NCBI GenBank assembly: GCA_016763335.1
Contig: JAESUD010000230.1
Location: forward strand, 1-14,972
DNA: 14,972 nt
Reading direction: 5' to 3'
From: Emcibacteraceae bacterium
GTDB taxonomy: Bacteria; Pseudomonadota; Alphaproteobacteria; Sphingomonadales; Emcibacteraceae
A program made the position numbers and the translations under genes. Shown here piece by piece: positions 1 through 7,701 of the stretch. The notes under the pieces were generated by a model, which was not told where the DNA came from, did no database searches, and was given only the letters and a program-made list of their open reading frames with translations. Each line of letters begins with the position of its first letter. Position 1 is the stretch's first letter.

Positions 1-143
1 CCAAGGTTTTTGCCGGTGGCACCGATAATGAATTACTCGCGGATCTTAAAAGAAATTTCAAATCCGTAAAACATTTCAAACCACCTGCCAGTAGGTCAGA
101 AAGCAAAGAAACATATTTGGTTGCACGGGGGTTTATGGGGTAA
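1..143 (+). CDS. rlmE: 23S rRNA (uridine-2'-O-)methyltransferase RlmE, C-terminal end (partial)
   Basis: This is the last 46 codons of a gene that begins left of the window; the frame starts at base 3 and ends at TAA 141-143. The visible protein runs from KVFAGG through KPPASRSES to the end VARGFMG. The combination K-x-F-x-G-G, a run of basic residues, then PPASR-x-ES and a final Y-x-VA-x-GF is the recognisable tail of the FtsJ/RrmJ (RlmE) family, which methylates the 2'-OH of U2552 in 23S rRNA of the large ribosomal subunit using S-adenosylmethionine. The SAM-binding part lies outside the window. It is too short to appear in a size-filtered gene list, and the identification rests on the conserved tail alone. 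Confidence 0.85.
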   Translation, partial: KVFAGGTDNELLADLKRNFKSVKHFKPPASRSESKETYLVARGFMG

Positions 144-171
144 TTTAAATACAGATGAACAAAACGCATTG

Positions 172-190
172 ATTGTTATAATATAACAAT
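172..190. promoter_or_regulatory. Perfect 19-bp palindrome containing TATAAT, upstream of the M14-type hydrolase gene
   Basis: The sequence ATTGTTATAATATAACAAT reads as two 9-base arms, exactly complementary, around a single central A. It contains TATAAT at 177-182, so a protein bound here would cover a plausible -10 element. No good -35 is visible 16-18 bases upstream. It lies 38 bases before the ATG at 229. The symmetry, size and AT-rich arms suit a dimeric repressor site, but the regulator is unknown. A transcript hairpin is a weaker alternative because there is no loop and the stem is AT-rich. Confidence 0.5.
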
Positions 191-228
191 ATAAATAGTC
201 TGTAAAATTACTATCTAGGACCTAATAA

Positions 229-1326
229 ATGAACGATAGATTCACTATACTTTTGATTAAACGCCCAATATTATTGCTTGTTTTGACTGCATTCTTGCTA
301 TTTTCCCTTCAAACAAATCTGTTAGGCCAGCAAAGCAATGCAAACGACATAATATCAATTGGATCAATTGCCGCAGCTCCAGGGGAACGCGCTTCGGGAA
401 CTGTTGAAATTACGAGTGATGAAAATGCTTCTTTTGTTCCAATAACAATAATAAATGGTAAAAAATCAGGACCTACATTGGTTTTGATGGCTGGTATACA
501 TGGGTCTGAATATTCACCTATTATTTCCCTGCAAAACCTTATGCCTGCAATAGATCCAAATGAAATGTCGGGTGCTATCATCGCTATTCATATTGTAAAT
601 ATGCCGGCTTATTTAGGGCGCACAATTTATATAAGCCCTGCAGATGGTAAGAACTTAAACAGATCTTTTCCTGGTAAAGCTGATGGCACATTAACAGAGA
701 GAACAGCATATTTTTTAACCAGTAAAGTTTATCCGCTTGCAGATGCAGTACTCGACATCCATTCTGGAGATGGAAATGAACAGCTTCGGCCGTCATGGGT
801 GGGTTATTATTCCGAGGAAGAAGACGCGGCGGTTGTTGAAGCCTCAAGAAAGATGGCGATGGTTTTCGGTTTGAAATATGCCGTCGCTTTTAAAGGATCG
901 CTGACACCAAAATCAAAAGCAATTTGGGCGGGTTCCGCTGCGATTGCCATGGGTATACCGTCAATCGACGTTGAAGCAGGGGGAATGGGTATTGTAAATC
1001 ATTATGCAATTGAACAGATCGAAACCGGCATTAGAAGAATCATGGATCATTTGGGCATTTTAGAGACGTCATTACCGCCCGTAGAAGAGCCGACAATATT
1101 TGGCAAACGTTTTTCGGTTAACGCGCCATCCGATGGTTCTTGGTTTCCGCTGGTTGATACAGAAAAAATGGTTGAAGAAGGGGAACTTATTGGTTTCATG
1201 ACCGATTGGTACGGCAAACGCATATTTGAGGCGAGAGCACCGATAAGTGGAATGTTAATTTTACGGCTAGAAGCTCCCCCTGTGAAAGAAGGTGAGTTAT
1301 TAATCACTGTGGCAAAGATTGAATAG
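229..1326 (+). CDS. Exported succinylglutamate desuccinylase/aspartoacylase-family zinc hydrolase
   Basis: A 365-residue protein with an N-terminal hydrophobic segment (about residues 13-33, after two basic residues) that looks like a signal peptide or anchor, so it probably acts in the periplasm. The catalytic domain is of the M14 / AstE-AspA type. H91 and E94 lie in GIHGSEY (H-x-x-E zinc ligands), N144-R145 in NLNRSFPG (substrate carboxylate binding), H178 in DIHSGDG (third zinc ligand), and E249 in VEAGG is the likely catalytic glutamate. The last ~80 residues resemble the beta-barrel C-terminal domain of this family. It should cleave an amide bond of an N-acyl amino acid or a similar compound; the substrate cannot be told. 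AGGA at 217-220 supports the ATG at 229. It is separated from holB by 60 bases. In many alphaproteobacteria tmk sits just before holB; here this gene occupies that place. Confidence 0.8.
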   Translation: MNDRFTILLIKRPILLLVLTAFLLFSLQTNLLGQQSNANDIISIGSIAAAPGERASGTVEITSDENASFVPITIINGKKSGPTLVLMAGIHGSEYSPIISLQNLMPAIDPNEMSGAIIAIHIVNMPAYLGRTIYISPADGKNLNRSFPGKADGTLTERTAYFLTSKVYPLADAVLDIHSGDGNEQLRPSWVGYYSEEEDAAVVEASRKMAMVFGLKYAVAFKGSLTPKSKAIWAGSAAIAMGIPSIDVEAGGMGIVNHYAIEQIETGIRRIMDHLGILETSLPPVEEPTIFGKRFSVNAPSDGSWFPLVDTEKMVEEGELIGFMTDWYGKRIFEARAPISGMLILRLEAPPVKEGELLITVAKIE

Positions 1327-1386
1327 TTATTTTATATTACTGTGATATCATAAAGATTAAATAACGAGAATAGGTCTTATGCTTTA

Positions 1387-2514
1387 ATGGAAACTGAAGA
1401 AGTAACATTTTTACCAAGAAATACCCATGACCTGACAGGACATGAGGGGGCCGAAGGGCTGTTTCTTGATGCGTTTAATGCTGAAAAAATTCATCATGCG
1501 TGGATGGTTACTGGCCCTAAGGGGGTAGGAAAGGCAACGCTTGCCTTTAAGATGGCGCGGTTTCTGCTTAATAACCCACCCGATGATGATCAGGGGCCGG
1601 GACTTTTTGGTGATGTGCTTGAAAAAACGGTTGTATCATCAATCAGTACTGATATTGAAAGCACTGCAAATCGTCTAATCACGGCAGGCAGTAATGCGGA
1701 CTTGCTGGTGATTGAGAAAACAGAAGATCCGAAAACCGGTAAGATGCGCAATAATATTTTGGTCGATGATGTGCGGAAAATTAATAATTTTTTCCATAAA
1801 ACCTCAACGGCTGGTGGGTGGCGGATTGCTATTGTTGATACGGCTGATGAAATGAATAGAAATGCTGCTAATGCAATCTTGAAAATTCTGGAAGAACCAC
1901 CAAAAAATTCAATACTTATAATATTAGCCCATGCGCCGGGTAAATTGCTTCCAACCATAAAATCACGTTGTCGGATGTTGCCGCTAAAACCATTAAAATC
2001 GGCAATAGTAAAAGAAATATTGCAAAAATATTTTCCGGATAAAGAAGATAATGTTATTGATGGTTATGTGGCGTTATCCAACGGTAGTCCGGGATATGCC
2101 ATATCGCTTATTGAGCATAAAGGACTTGAATTATACCGGGAAATGCTAGGGCTGTTATCGACGATGCCTAATATCAATGTTCCGATGATGCATGACTTTG
2201 CTGGGGCGATCACTACTAAAAAATCGGGCGATATGTTTTTATTATTTGCTGAAATGCTCAGCCAGTTTATTAGTAGGATGGTTCGCCATGTTAGTTATAA
2301 AGGCAGTGCACACACCCATAATATCAAAGAAGCACTGAGCGAAGAGTTTGCGCTAATGGAAGAACTGGGGGCAATAATACCGCTTGATCAATGGGCTGAG
2401 CTGTGGGAAAAGATATCCGGAAAAATGATTGTCACAGATAAGCTGAATATGGAAAGAAAACAGACGGTTATTGATATACTCAATATGATCAATTCAGCGT
2501 TAAGTGCAAAATAG
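1387..2514 (+). CDS. holB: DNA polymerase III subunit delta' (clamp loader)
   Basis: A 375-residue AAA+ protein of the clamp-loader complex, which opens the beta sliding clamp and loads it onto primed DNA. The Walker A region is GPKGVGKAT at residues 43-51, a Walker B-like segment is IVDTADEMN near 149-157, ILKILEEPP follows at 164-172, and the SRC motif, which acts in trans on a neighbouring ATPase subunit, is at 193-195. The order Walker A, LEEPP, SRC is diagnostic for HolB/DnaX-type proteins. The zinc-binding cysteines of the E. coli subunit are absent (no Cys before C195). The ATG at 1387 is preceded by AGG at 1372-1374, a rather long spacing; an ATG at 1379 opens only a two-codon frame that stops at TAA 1385-1387, overlapping the real start. 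It is followed after 18 bases by metG, as in many alphaproteobacteria. Confidence 0.93.
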   Translation: METEEVTFLPRNTHDLTGHEGAEGLFLDAFNAEKIHHAWMVTGPKGVGKATLAFKMARFLLNNPPDDDQGPGLFGDVLEKTVVSSISTDIESTANRLITAGSNADLLVIEKTEDPKTGKMRNNILVDDVRKINNFFHKTSTAGGWRIAIVDTADEMNRNAANAILKILEEPPKNSILIILAHAPGKLLPTIKSRCRMLPLKPLKSAIVKEILQKYFPDKEDNVIDGYVALSNGSPGYAISLIEHKGLELYREMLGLLSTMPNINVPMMHDFAGAITTKKSGDMFLLFAEMLSQFISRMVRHVSYKGSAHTHNIKEALSEEFALMEELGAIIPLDQWAELWEKISGKMIVTDKLNMERKQTVIDILNMINSALSAK

Positions 2515-2532
2515 TATAAGAAAGAATAATTA

Positions 2533-4065
2533 ATGTCAGCGAAGCCCACCTTTTACATAACAACACCAATTTATTATGTGAATGATATTCCACATATTGG
2601 TCATGCCTATACCACGCTTGCGTGCGATGTTCTGGCGCGCTTCAAACGGCTGGACGGGTTTGATGTTATGTTTTTAACCGGAACCGATGAACACGGCCAA
2701 AAGGTTGAAAAATCGGCGGCTGCAGCAGGAAAAACACCTATTGAGCTTTGTGATGAAGTATCGGAACGTTTCCGCGAACTCGCAAAATTTATGAATTTTT
2801 CAAATGATGATTTTATCCGCACCACAGAAGAACGCCATAAAATAGCCTGTCAGGCATTATGGACCAAGCTTGAAGAAAACGGCCATATATATCTTGATAA
2901 ATATGCCGGCTGGTATTCGGTTCGCGATGAAGCGTTCTACGGCGAGGGTGAATTGCTTGAAAAAGACGGTGAGAAAATTGCCCCGACGGGTGCGCCAGTT
3001 GAATGGGTGGAAGAAGAAAGTTATTTTTTCAAACTTTCAGCGTGGGAAGATAAGTTACTAGAATTTTATGAAAATTTACCGGCAACGGTTCTGCCAAATA
3101 GTCGCAAAAATGAAGTGAAGAGCTTTGTTAAAGGCGGGCTTCGTGATTTGTCCATATCCAGAACCAGTTTTAAATGGGGCATACCGGCGCCGGGTAATGA
3201 AAAACATATCATGTATGTTTGGATTGATGCACTGACTAATTATTTGACGGCGGCGGGTTACCCGGATGCGGACCCCGAAAAATTCAATAAATTCTGGCCT
3301 GCTGATATTCATATGGTTGGTAAAGATATTTTGCGCTTTCATGCGCTTTACTGGCCGGCATTTTTAATGGCCGCGGAAATTGAGCCGGCAAAACGAGTTT
3401 TTGCCCACGGTTGGTGGACCAACGAAGGTCATAAAATATCAAAATCACTTGGCAACGTTATTGATCCGTTTCAGATTGTCGATGAATTTGGTCTCGACCA
3501 AGTCAGGTATTTCCTGATGCGTGAAGTACCGTTTGGTAATGATGGCGATTTTAACAAACAAGCGATGATCAACCGTATTAATAGTGATCTTGCCAATGAT
3601 CTTGGTAATTTAGCGCAACGTAGCCTTAGCATGATTTTTAAAAACTGTGATGGTGTTATGCCAACGCCGGGTGAGCATTCGGACGGCGATAAAGTTATTT
3701 TGAAAGCGGCAGATGGTTTGCTTGATAAAGTACGCGACCATATCGAAGTTCAAGCGATCAATAAATCACTTGAGGTGATTTGGAAAGTGGTTTCCGATGC
3801 CAATGGTTATTTTGCCGGTGAGGCGCCATGGGCATTAAAGAAAACTGATCCAGTCCGCATGGCGACAGTATTATATGTCACGGCGGAAATCATCAGACAG
3901 ATTGCCATTCTTATTCAACCGATTATGCCGGATAGTGCGGTAAAGTTACTGGATCAACTTAAAGTTCGGCGGATGAGCGCGGGTTTGAACAACTTGGCGG
4001 TGATCATAGGCTTGCCAGTGATTTTGAAATGGAAAAACCCGAAGGTGTGTTTCCAAGATATGTAG
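2533..4065 (+). CDS. metG: Methionyl-tRNA synthetase, with an apparent C-terminal frameshift
   Basis: A class I aminoacyl-tRNA synthetase that charges tRNA-Met in the cytoplasm. The ATP-binding HIGH motif is HIGH at residues 21-24 and the second signature is KISKS at 301-305 (KMSKS variant). The segment GWYSVRDEAFYGE lacks the zinc-knuckle cysteines found in the E. coli enzyme, matching the shorter zinc-less class common in alphaproteobacteria. The protein is normal up to about residue 478 (LLDQLKV). After that the in-frame tail (RRMSAGLNN... to a TAG at 4063-4065) does not look like MetG, whereas another frame gives the expected ending (see the separate entry for 3964-4076). The catalytic core and most of the anticodon-binding helices are intact, so the product could be functional if stable. 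The ATG at 2533 has only a weak purine-rich region upstream. It lies in the holB-metG-tatD operon. Confidence 0.93.
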   Translation: MSAKPTFYITTPIYYVNDIPHIGHAYTTLACDVLARFKRLDGFDVMFLTGTDEHGQKVEKSAAAAGKTPIELCDEVSERFRELAKFMNFSNDDFIRTTEERHKIACQALWTKLEENGHIYLDKYAGWYSVRDEAFYGEGELLEKDGEKIAPTGAPVEWVEEESYFFKLSAWEDKLLEFYENLPATVLPNSRKNEVKSFVKGGLRDLSISRTSFKWGIPAPGNEKHIMYVWIDALTNYLTAAGYPDADPEKFNKFWPADIHMVGKDILRFHALYWPAFLMAAEIEPAKRVFAHGWWTNEGHKISKSLGNVIDPFQIVDEFGLDQVRYFLMREVPFGNDGDFNKQAMINRINSDLANDLGNLAQRSLSMIFKNCDGVMPTPGEHSDGDKVILKAADGLLDKVRDHIEVQAINKSLEVIWKVVSDANGYFAGEAPWALKKTDPVRMATVLYVTAEIIRQIAILIQPIMPDSAVKLLDQLKVRRMSAGLNNLAVIIGLPVILKWKNPKVCFQDM

Positions 4066-4076
4066 TGGATAAATAA
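3964..4076 (+). other. metG: Displaced native C-terminus of metG in another frame
   Basis: After the codons for LKV (ending at base 3966), a good MetG ending continues only if one base is added. From 3969 it reads A-DERGFEQLGGDHRL... and ends ...PEGVFPRYVVDK at TAA 4074-4076. Between gtt (3964-3966) and gcg (3969-3971) only two bases, cg, remain. One missing C would restore a CCG proline codon, giving the usual V-P-A-D-E-R junction. The restored stop lies two bases before the tatD ATG (4079), the tight spacing expected in this operon. The tail shows no further stop or frame change, so the deletion is recent, a sequencing or assembly error, or tolerated by recoding. No slippery heptamer is obvious. 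Confidence 0.85.
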
Positions 4077-4078
4077 AC

Positions 4079-4873
4079 ATGACATTTATCGTTGATAGCC
4101 ATTGCCATCTTAATTATGGAAGCCTCGCAGAGGATATGGACGGTGTTCTTGCACGGGCTAAAGCGGCAGGTGTTGGAACAATGCTGGCGATTAATGCCCG
4201 TCTTAAAGAATTTGATGATGTCCTAAAAATTGCCGAAGCTCATGAGCAAATTTGGGCAACAGTTGGTAGTCACCCCCATGATGCCGAGGATGAATGGGGA
4301 ATTACCCCTGAAGAACTGATTAAAAAAGCAGAACATAAAAAAGTTGTTGGGATCGGGGAAACGGGACTTGATTATTTTTACGAGCATGCGCCGCGCGATA
4401 AACAAAAACAGAATTTCATTGCCCATATTGAAGCCGCCCGTGTCACGGGTCTGCCACTTATCGTGCATGCACGTGACGCCGATGATGACTGTGCTGAAAT
4501 TATGGAAGCGGAAATGAAAAAAGGCGCTTATCCAGCGGTTATTCATTGCTTTACTGCGTCAGAAGAGTTTGCCAGAAGAAGCCTTGATATTGGTTGTTAT
4601 ATTTCGCTTTCCGGTATTGTGACTTTTAAAAGTGCTAAAGAGCTTCAAGAAGCCATAAAAATCATCCCACTTGAAAAAATGCTTATTGAAACGGACGCGC
4701 CATTTCTTGCACCTGTACCCATGCGCGGTAAAGCAAATGAACCATCATATGTCAAACATACAGCGGAATTCCTTGCCAACCATTTTGATATAAGTTTCGA
4801 GGAATTAGCCAATGCAACAACGGATAATTTCTTCAAACTATTTTCCAAGACCGAAAGGCCGAATTTTCCATGA
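4079..4873 (+). CDS. tatD: TatD-family metal-dependent deoxyribonuclease
   Basis: A 264-residue TIM-barrel hydrolase of the TatD/YcfH family, which has metal-dependent 3'-5' exonuclease or DNase activity in characterised members. Metal ligands are visible in the normal order: H8 and H10 in DSHCHLN, E94 in GIGETGLDY, H130 in LIVHARDA, H156 in VIHCFTA, and D206 in IETDAPFL. The final PxRGKxNEPxYV segment is also typical. The length is normal. It begins two bases after the restored metG stop and ends by overlapping the next gene in ATGA, so the three genes are probably translated from one message. The physiological substrate is not settled for this subfamily (YcfH-like); the family assignment itself is firm. 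Confidence 0.93.
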   Translation: MTFIVDSHCHLNYGSLAEDMDGVLARAKAAGVGTMLAINARLKEFDDVLKIAEAHEQIWATVGSHPHDAEDEWGITPEELIKKAEHKKVVGIGETGLDYFYEHAPRDKQKQNFIAHIEAARVTGLPLIVHARDADDDCAEIMEAEMKKGAYPAVIHCFTASEEFARRSLDIGCYISLSGIVTFKSAKELQEAIKIIPLEKMLIETDAPFLAPVPMRGKANEPSYVKHTAEFLANHFDISFEELANATTDNFFKLFSKTERPNFP

Positions 4874-5637
4874 AAGTGACAATATTAGGCAGCGGTACTT
4901 CACAAGGAGTGCCAAGGGTAGGGGGGAAGCTTAATAATGGTTGGGGAGTGTGTGATCCCAATAATCCAAAAAACCGCCGTAGACGGGTGTCTATTATGGT
5001 TGAGCACGGGGATACACGCATTATCGTTGATACCGGGCCGGACCTGCGGGAACAATGTCTAAGTGCGGATATAACAACGCTTAATGGCGTGCTTTATACC
5101 CATGACCATGCGGATCATACCCACGGTATTGATGATCTTAGGGCAATTGCCCAAAATATGAAAAAAGAAGTGCCAGTATATGGCAACCAAAATACCCTTG
5201 CCGTTATTAAGAACCGTTTTGAGTATATTTTCAAAAATAGGCAAGAATATCCGTCTATTTGTGTTGCACATGAAATTGACATTGAACCATTTTCAATCGG
5301 TGATCTTAATATTCAGGCGATTGAGTTAATCCACGGCGGTATTATTACTTACGGCTACCGTTTTGATAATGTTTGTTACACAACAGACTTTAATGATATT
5401 CCGCCCAGCAGCGATGAATATCTATATGACCTTGACCTTTGGATTGTTGATTGTCTTCGCGAAGAACCGCACCCGACCCATTGCCATCTTGATCAAATAC
5501 TTGGTTACGTAAAAAAATATAAACCTAAACACACAATCCTTACCCATATGACGGCTGATATGGATTATGAAACCTTAAAAAATAAATTGCCGGATCATAT
5601 AGAGCCGGGATATGATGGTATGGTGCTTAAAGTTTAA
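4870..5637 (+). CDS. MBL-fold metallo-hydrolase, PhnP-like
   Basis: A 255-residue metallo-beta-lactamase-fold protein. The N-terminus TILGSGTSQGVPRVGG and the following GVCDPNNPKNRRRR segment mark the PhnP-like branch. The metal-binding set is complete: H78-x-H80-x-D82-H83 in THDHADH, H155 in LIHGG, D173 in TTDFND and H226 in THMTADMDY. PhnP of E. coli is a phosphoribosyl cyclic phosphodiesterase, but most alphaproteobacterial members sit, as here, directly after tatD and away from any C-P lyase genes, so a phosphonate role should not be assumed. A phosphodiesterase of unknown substrate is the fair call. The start overlaps the tatD stop (ATGA), indicating translational coupling. Its TAA shares bases with the stop of the convergent Sel1 gene. 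Confidence 0.88.
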   Translation: MKVTILGSGTSQGVPRVGGKLNNGWGVCDPNNPKNRRRRVSIMVEHGDTRIIVDTGPDLREQCLSADITTLNGVLYTHDHADHTHGIDDLRAIAQNMKKEVPVYGNQNTLAVIKNRFEYIFKNRQEYPSICVAHEIDIEPFSIGDLNIQAIELIHGGIITYGYRFDNVCYTTDFNDIPPSSDEYLYDLDLWIVDCLREEPHPTHCHLDQILGYVKKYKPKHTILTHMTADMDYETLKNKLPDHIEPGYDGMVLKV

Positions 5638-6329
5638 GGATGGGCTTCCATCCATTTTCGTGCTTTTGATTGTGCTTCACTTATTTCATCAGACGACATT
5701 TTTTTCTCAATAATACCTCTGTTTCTTCTGCCATCTTCGTTGCCGTAGGCACTGGCAAGATTATACCACATATGTGCGGTTACATAATCCTGCAATACAC
5801 CTTGACCAATATAATACATTCCACCAAGAGAAAGCTGGGCACTGGTATTACCTTGTTCGGCGGCTTTAGTGTTCCATTTTGCGGATTCTCTAAAATCTTG
5901 AAGAACGCCGAGACCTTCAAAATACATAATACCCATGTTAAATTGTGCCATATCATCACCTTGATCAGCAGATTTCAGATACCACTCGGCTGCTGCTCGG
6001 TAATCTTGCGGCAAACCTTTGCCAATATCATATAAATATCCAAGATTATATTGAGCCATTGCATGACCATTTTCTGCTGCTTCTCTATACCATTTTGCAG
6101 CTTCTCTAAAATCCTGAGGGACGCCGAGACCACTTTCATATAATAGACCGAGGTTATATTGTCCTTGTTCTTCGCCTTTATTAGCAGAATAAAGAAATTC
6201 TTTATGCGCCGCTCTATAATCTTTGTTTTGGTAAGCTTTTATACCTTTTTTAAAGTCAGCATAAACAGGCATATTATTTGTGAAAAAGAATATTAATATT
6301 GCTGTTAGGATTTTTGAGAGATTGTTCAT
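5634..6329 (-). CDS. Exported Sel1-repeat (TPR-like) protein
   Basis: A protein of about 231 residues with a signal peptide (MNNLSKILTAILIFFF, predicted cleavage after PVYA) followed by tandem Sel1-like repeats. The repeats are recognisable by the recurring pattern AQYNLG-x-LY-x-x-G-x-GVPQD-[FY]-x-x-A-x-x-WY-x-x-AA-x-x-G; about four units can be counted. Such alpha/alpha solenoids mediate protein-protein contacts in the periplasm; no enzymatic motif is present. The frame is open up to 6383, but AGGGGA (6340-6335 on the minus strand) lies five bases before the ATG at 6329, and the signal peptide then begins properly, so I chose this start. The adjacent ATG at 6332 is the close alternative. It converges on the MBL gene and diverges from the MFS gene. 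The partner is unknown. Confidence 0.88.
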   Translation of the reverse strand: MNNLSKILTAILIFFFTNNMPVYADFKKGIKAYQNKDYRAAHKEFLYSANKGEEQGQYNLGLLYESGLGVPQDFREAAKWYREAAENGHAMAQYNLGYLYDIGKGLPQDYRAAAEWYLKSADQGDDMAQFNMGIMYFEGLGVLQDFRESAKWNTKAAEQGNTSAQLSLGGMYYIGQGVLQDYVTAHMWYNLASAYGNEDGRRNRGIIEKKMSSDEISEAQSKARKWMEAHP

Positions 6330-6475
6330 CATATTCCCCTGTACTATTTTGCCAATCTTAGCATTTCTATATTTAAGTTTCAATGCCAGCGGTTTTAATC
6401 ATTAAGCTTAAAAAATAAGTTGCCAGCAAACAATATCCCGCATATGAGAGAGGTATTAAAAAATAAGGTTCATTT

Positions 6476-7690
6476 ATGGAAAATGTAAAACGTAATATAT
6501 TTCTTCTCTCCATGACGCAGTTTATCACATTGGCATCTGTGGTCACATTGATAACTTATTCTAGTCTTGTTGCTAAAATGATGACGGGCAGCACGACACT
6601 GGCGACTATTCCGTCGGCGACGGCCTTTATTGCGACGGCGGCATTCGCTTTCCCAGCATCAATATTTATGAAAAAATTTGGCCGCAAAAGAGGGTTTTAT
6701 TTTGGGGCGTTTTGTGGTGGGTTAGCGGGGTTATTGGCCGTTGTTTCCATTTATCTGCAAAATTATTATTTACTTTGTTTTGCAACATTCTGCCACGGAA
6801 CATACCAAGCGTTTGCGAACTATTACCGATTTACAGCTATGGAAGTTTCGCCAAAAAGTTTTCATAAACAAGCCGTATCATATGTTATTTTAGGCGGCGT
6901 TCTTGCTGGTCTATGCGCACCGATGCTTGCTCAGTTTTTTGAAGCCAATTATTTTGAGCCGGTGCTATACGCCGGAACATATTGTCTGATAATAGCGCTC
7001 AGTCTTGTTGCTCACTTTTTAATATTTATGATTAAACTGCCGACGCGGGATAAAAATAGCGAGACACAAGACACACATGAAAATCCCAAAGTTATGGATG
7101 TTTTAAAAAGACCTGCGTTTATTTGTGCTTCTTTAAGTGCGGCATGTGCTTATCTTTCCATGTCGTTCATTATGACGGCGACCCCGCTTGAGGTTGTTGA
7201 GGTTTGTGGTTTCTTGATTGAAGATGCCGCCGGCGTTATTCAGTGGCATTCTATGTCAATGTTTGCACCAGCCATTATCACCGGAACATTAATTGCACGT
7301 TTTGGTTCCATTAAAATTATTTTGAGTGGCATGGTTCTTATGCTGGCTTCTACCTTAGTGGCAAAGTCCGGTATTGAGCTGTTTAATTTTTATGCAGGTT
7401 TAATATTGATCGGCATGGGGTGGAATTTCATGTTTACCGCCGGTACAACACTACTTGAACATGCTTATAATGAAAACGAGAAAGCCTATGTACAGGGACT
7501 TAATGATCTGGTTGTGTTTAGCTTAGCAGCAATCGCGACTTTGGCGTCGGGTTTTATGTTAGAGAATGTAGGTTGGAATGCTATGAATAATATTGTCATC
7601 GGCTGTCTTATGGCTTTGGTCACCGTAATAATCTGGTTTGTTAAAGTTAGAGGTTCTGGGCCAAAAGATCGCACGGATGCGGTTGTTTAA
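6476..7690 (+). CDS. Major facilitator superfamily transporter
   Basis: A 404-residue inner-membrane protein with about twelve hydrophobic segments and a central hydrophilic loop (about residues 185-205). The loop between helices 2 and 3 carries KKFGRKRG (residues 66-73), which corresponds to MFS motif A. The segment HGTYQAFANYYRF (107-119) is a feature I associate with a proteobacterial MFS subgroup of unknown substrate. No substrate can be inferred. AAGG at 6465-6468 lies upstream of the ATG at 6476. It is transcribed divergently from the Sel1 gene across a short AT-rich region and is followed after 11 bases by the cyclophilin gene, so it probably opens a three-gene operon. The ends and topology look complete. 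Confidence 0.88.
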   Translation: MENVKRNIFLLSMTQFITLASVVTLITYSSLVAKMMTGSTTLATIPSATAFIATAAFAFPASIFMKKFGRKRGFYFGAFCGGLAGLLAVVSIYLQNYYLLCFATFCHGTYQAFANYYRFTAMEVSPKSFHKQAVSYVILGGVLAGLCAPMLAQFFEANYFEPVLYAGTYCLIIALSLVAHFLIFMIKLPTRDKNSETQDTHENPKVMDVLKRPAFICASLSAACAYLSMSFIMTATPLEVVEVCGFLIEDAAGVIQWHSMSMFAPAIITGTLIARFGSIKIILSGMVLMLASTLVAKSGIELFNFYAGLILIGMGWNFMFTAGTTLLEHAYNENEKAYVQGLNDLVVFSLAAIATLASGFMLENVGWNAMNNIVIGCLMALVTVIIWFVKVRGSGPKDRTDAVV

Positions 7691-7701
7691 AGGGAATATA
7701 T

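Noticed and set aside
1379..1387. Two-codon frame ATG CTT TAA overlapping the holB start
   Set aside because: Too short to judge; probably chance in AT-rich DNA, though it could slightly affect holB initiation.
1590..1958. 122-codon minus-strand frame inside holB
   Set aside because: HolB motifs fix the plus strand; this is an antisense shadow.
2870..3061. 63-codon open frame inside metG
   Set aside because: It lies wholly within the clear MetG coding sequence in another frame, with no ribosome binding site and no recognisable product.
4870..5637. phnP and a phosphonate-degradation role
   Set aside because: No C-P lyase genes nearby, and the tatD-linked paralogue is widespread without them; kept as PhnP-like only.
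5670..6035. 121-codon open frame on the plus strand opposite the Sel1 gene
   Set aside because: The minus-strand Sel1 repeats are unmistakable; the plus frame is the mirror of those repeats and has no family features.
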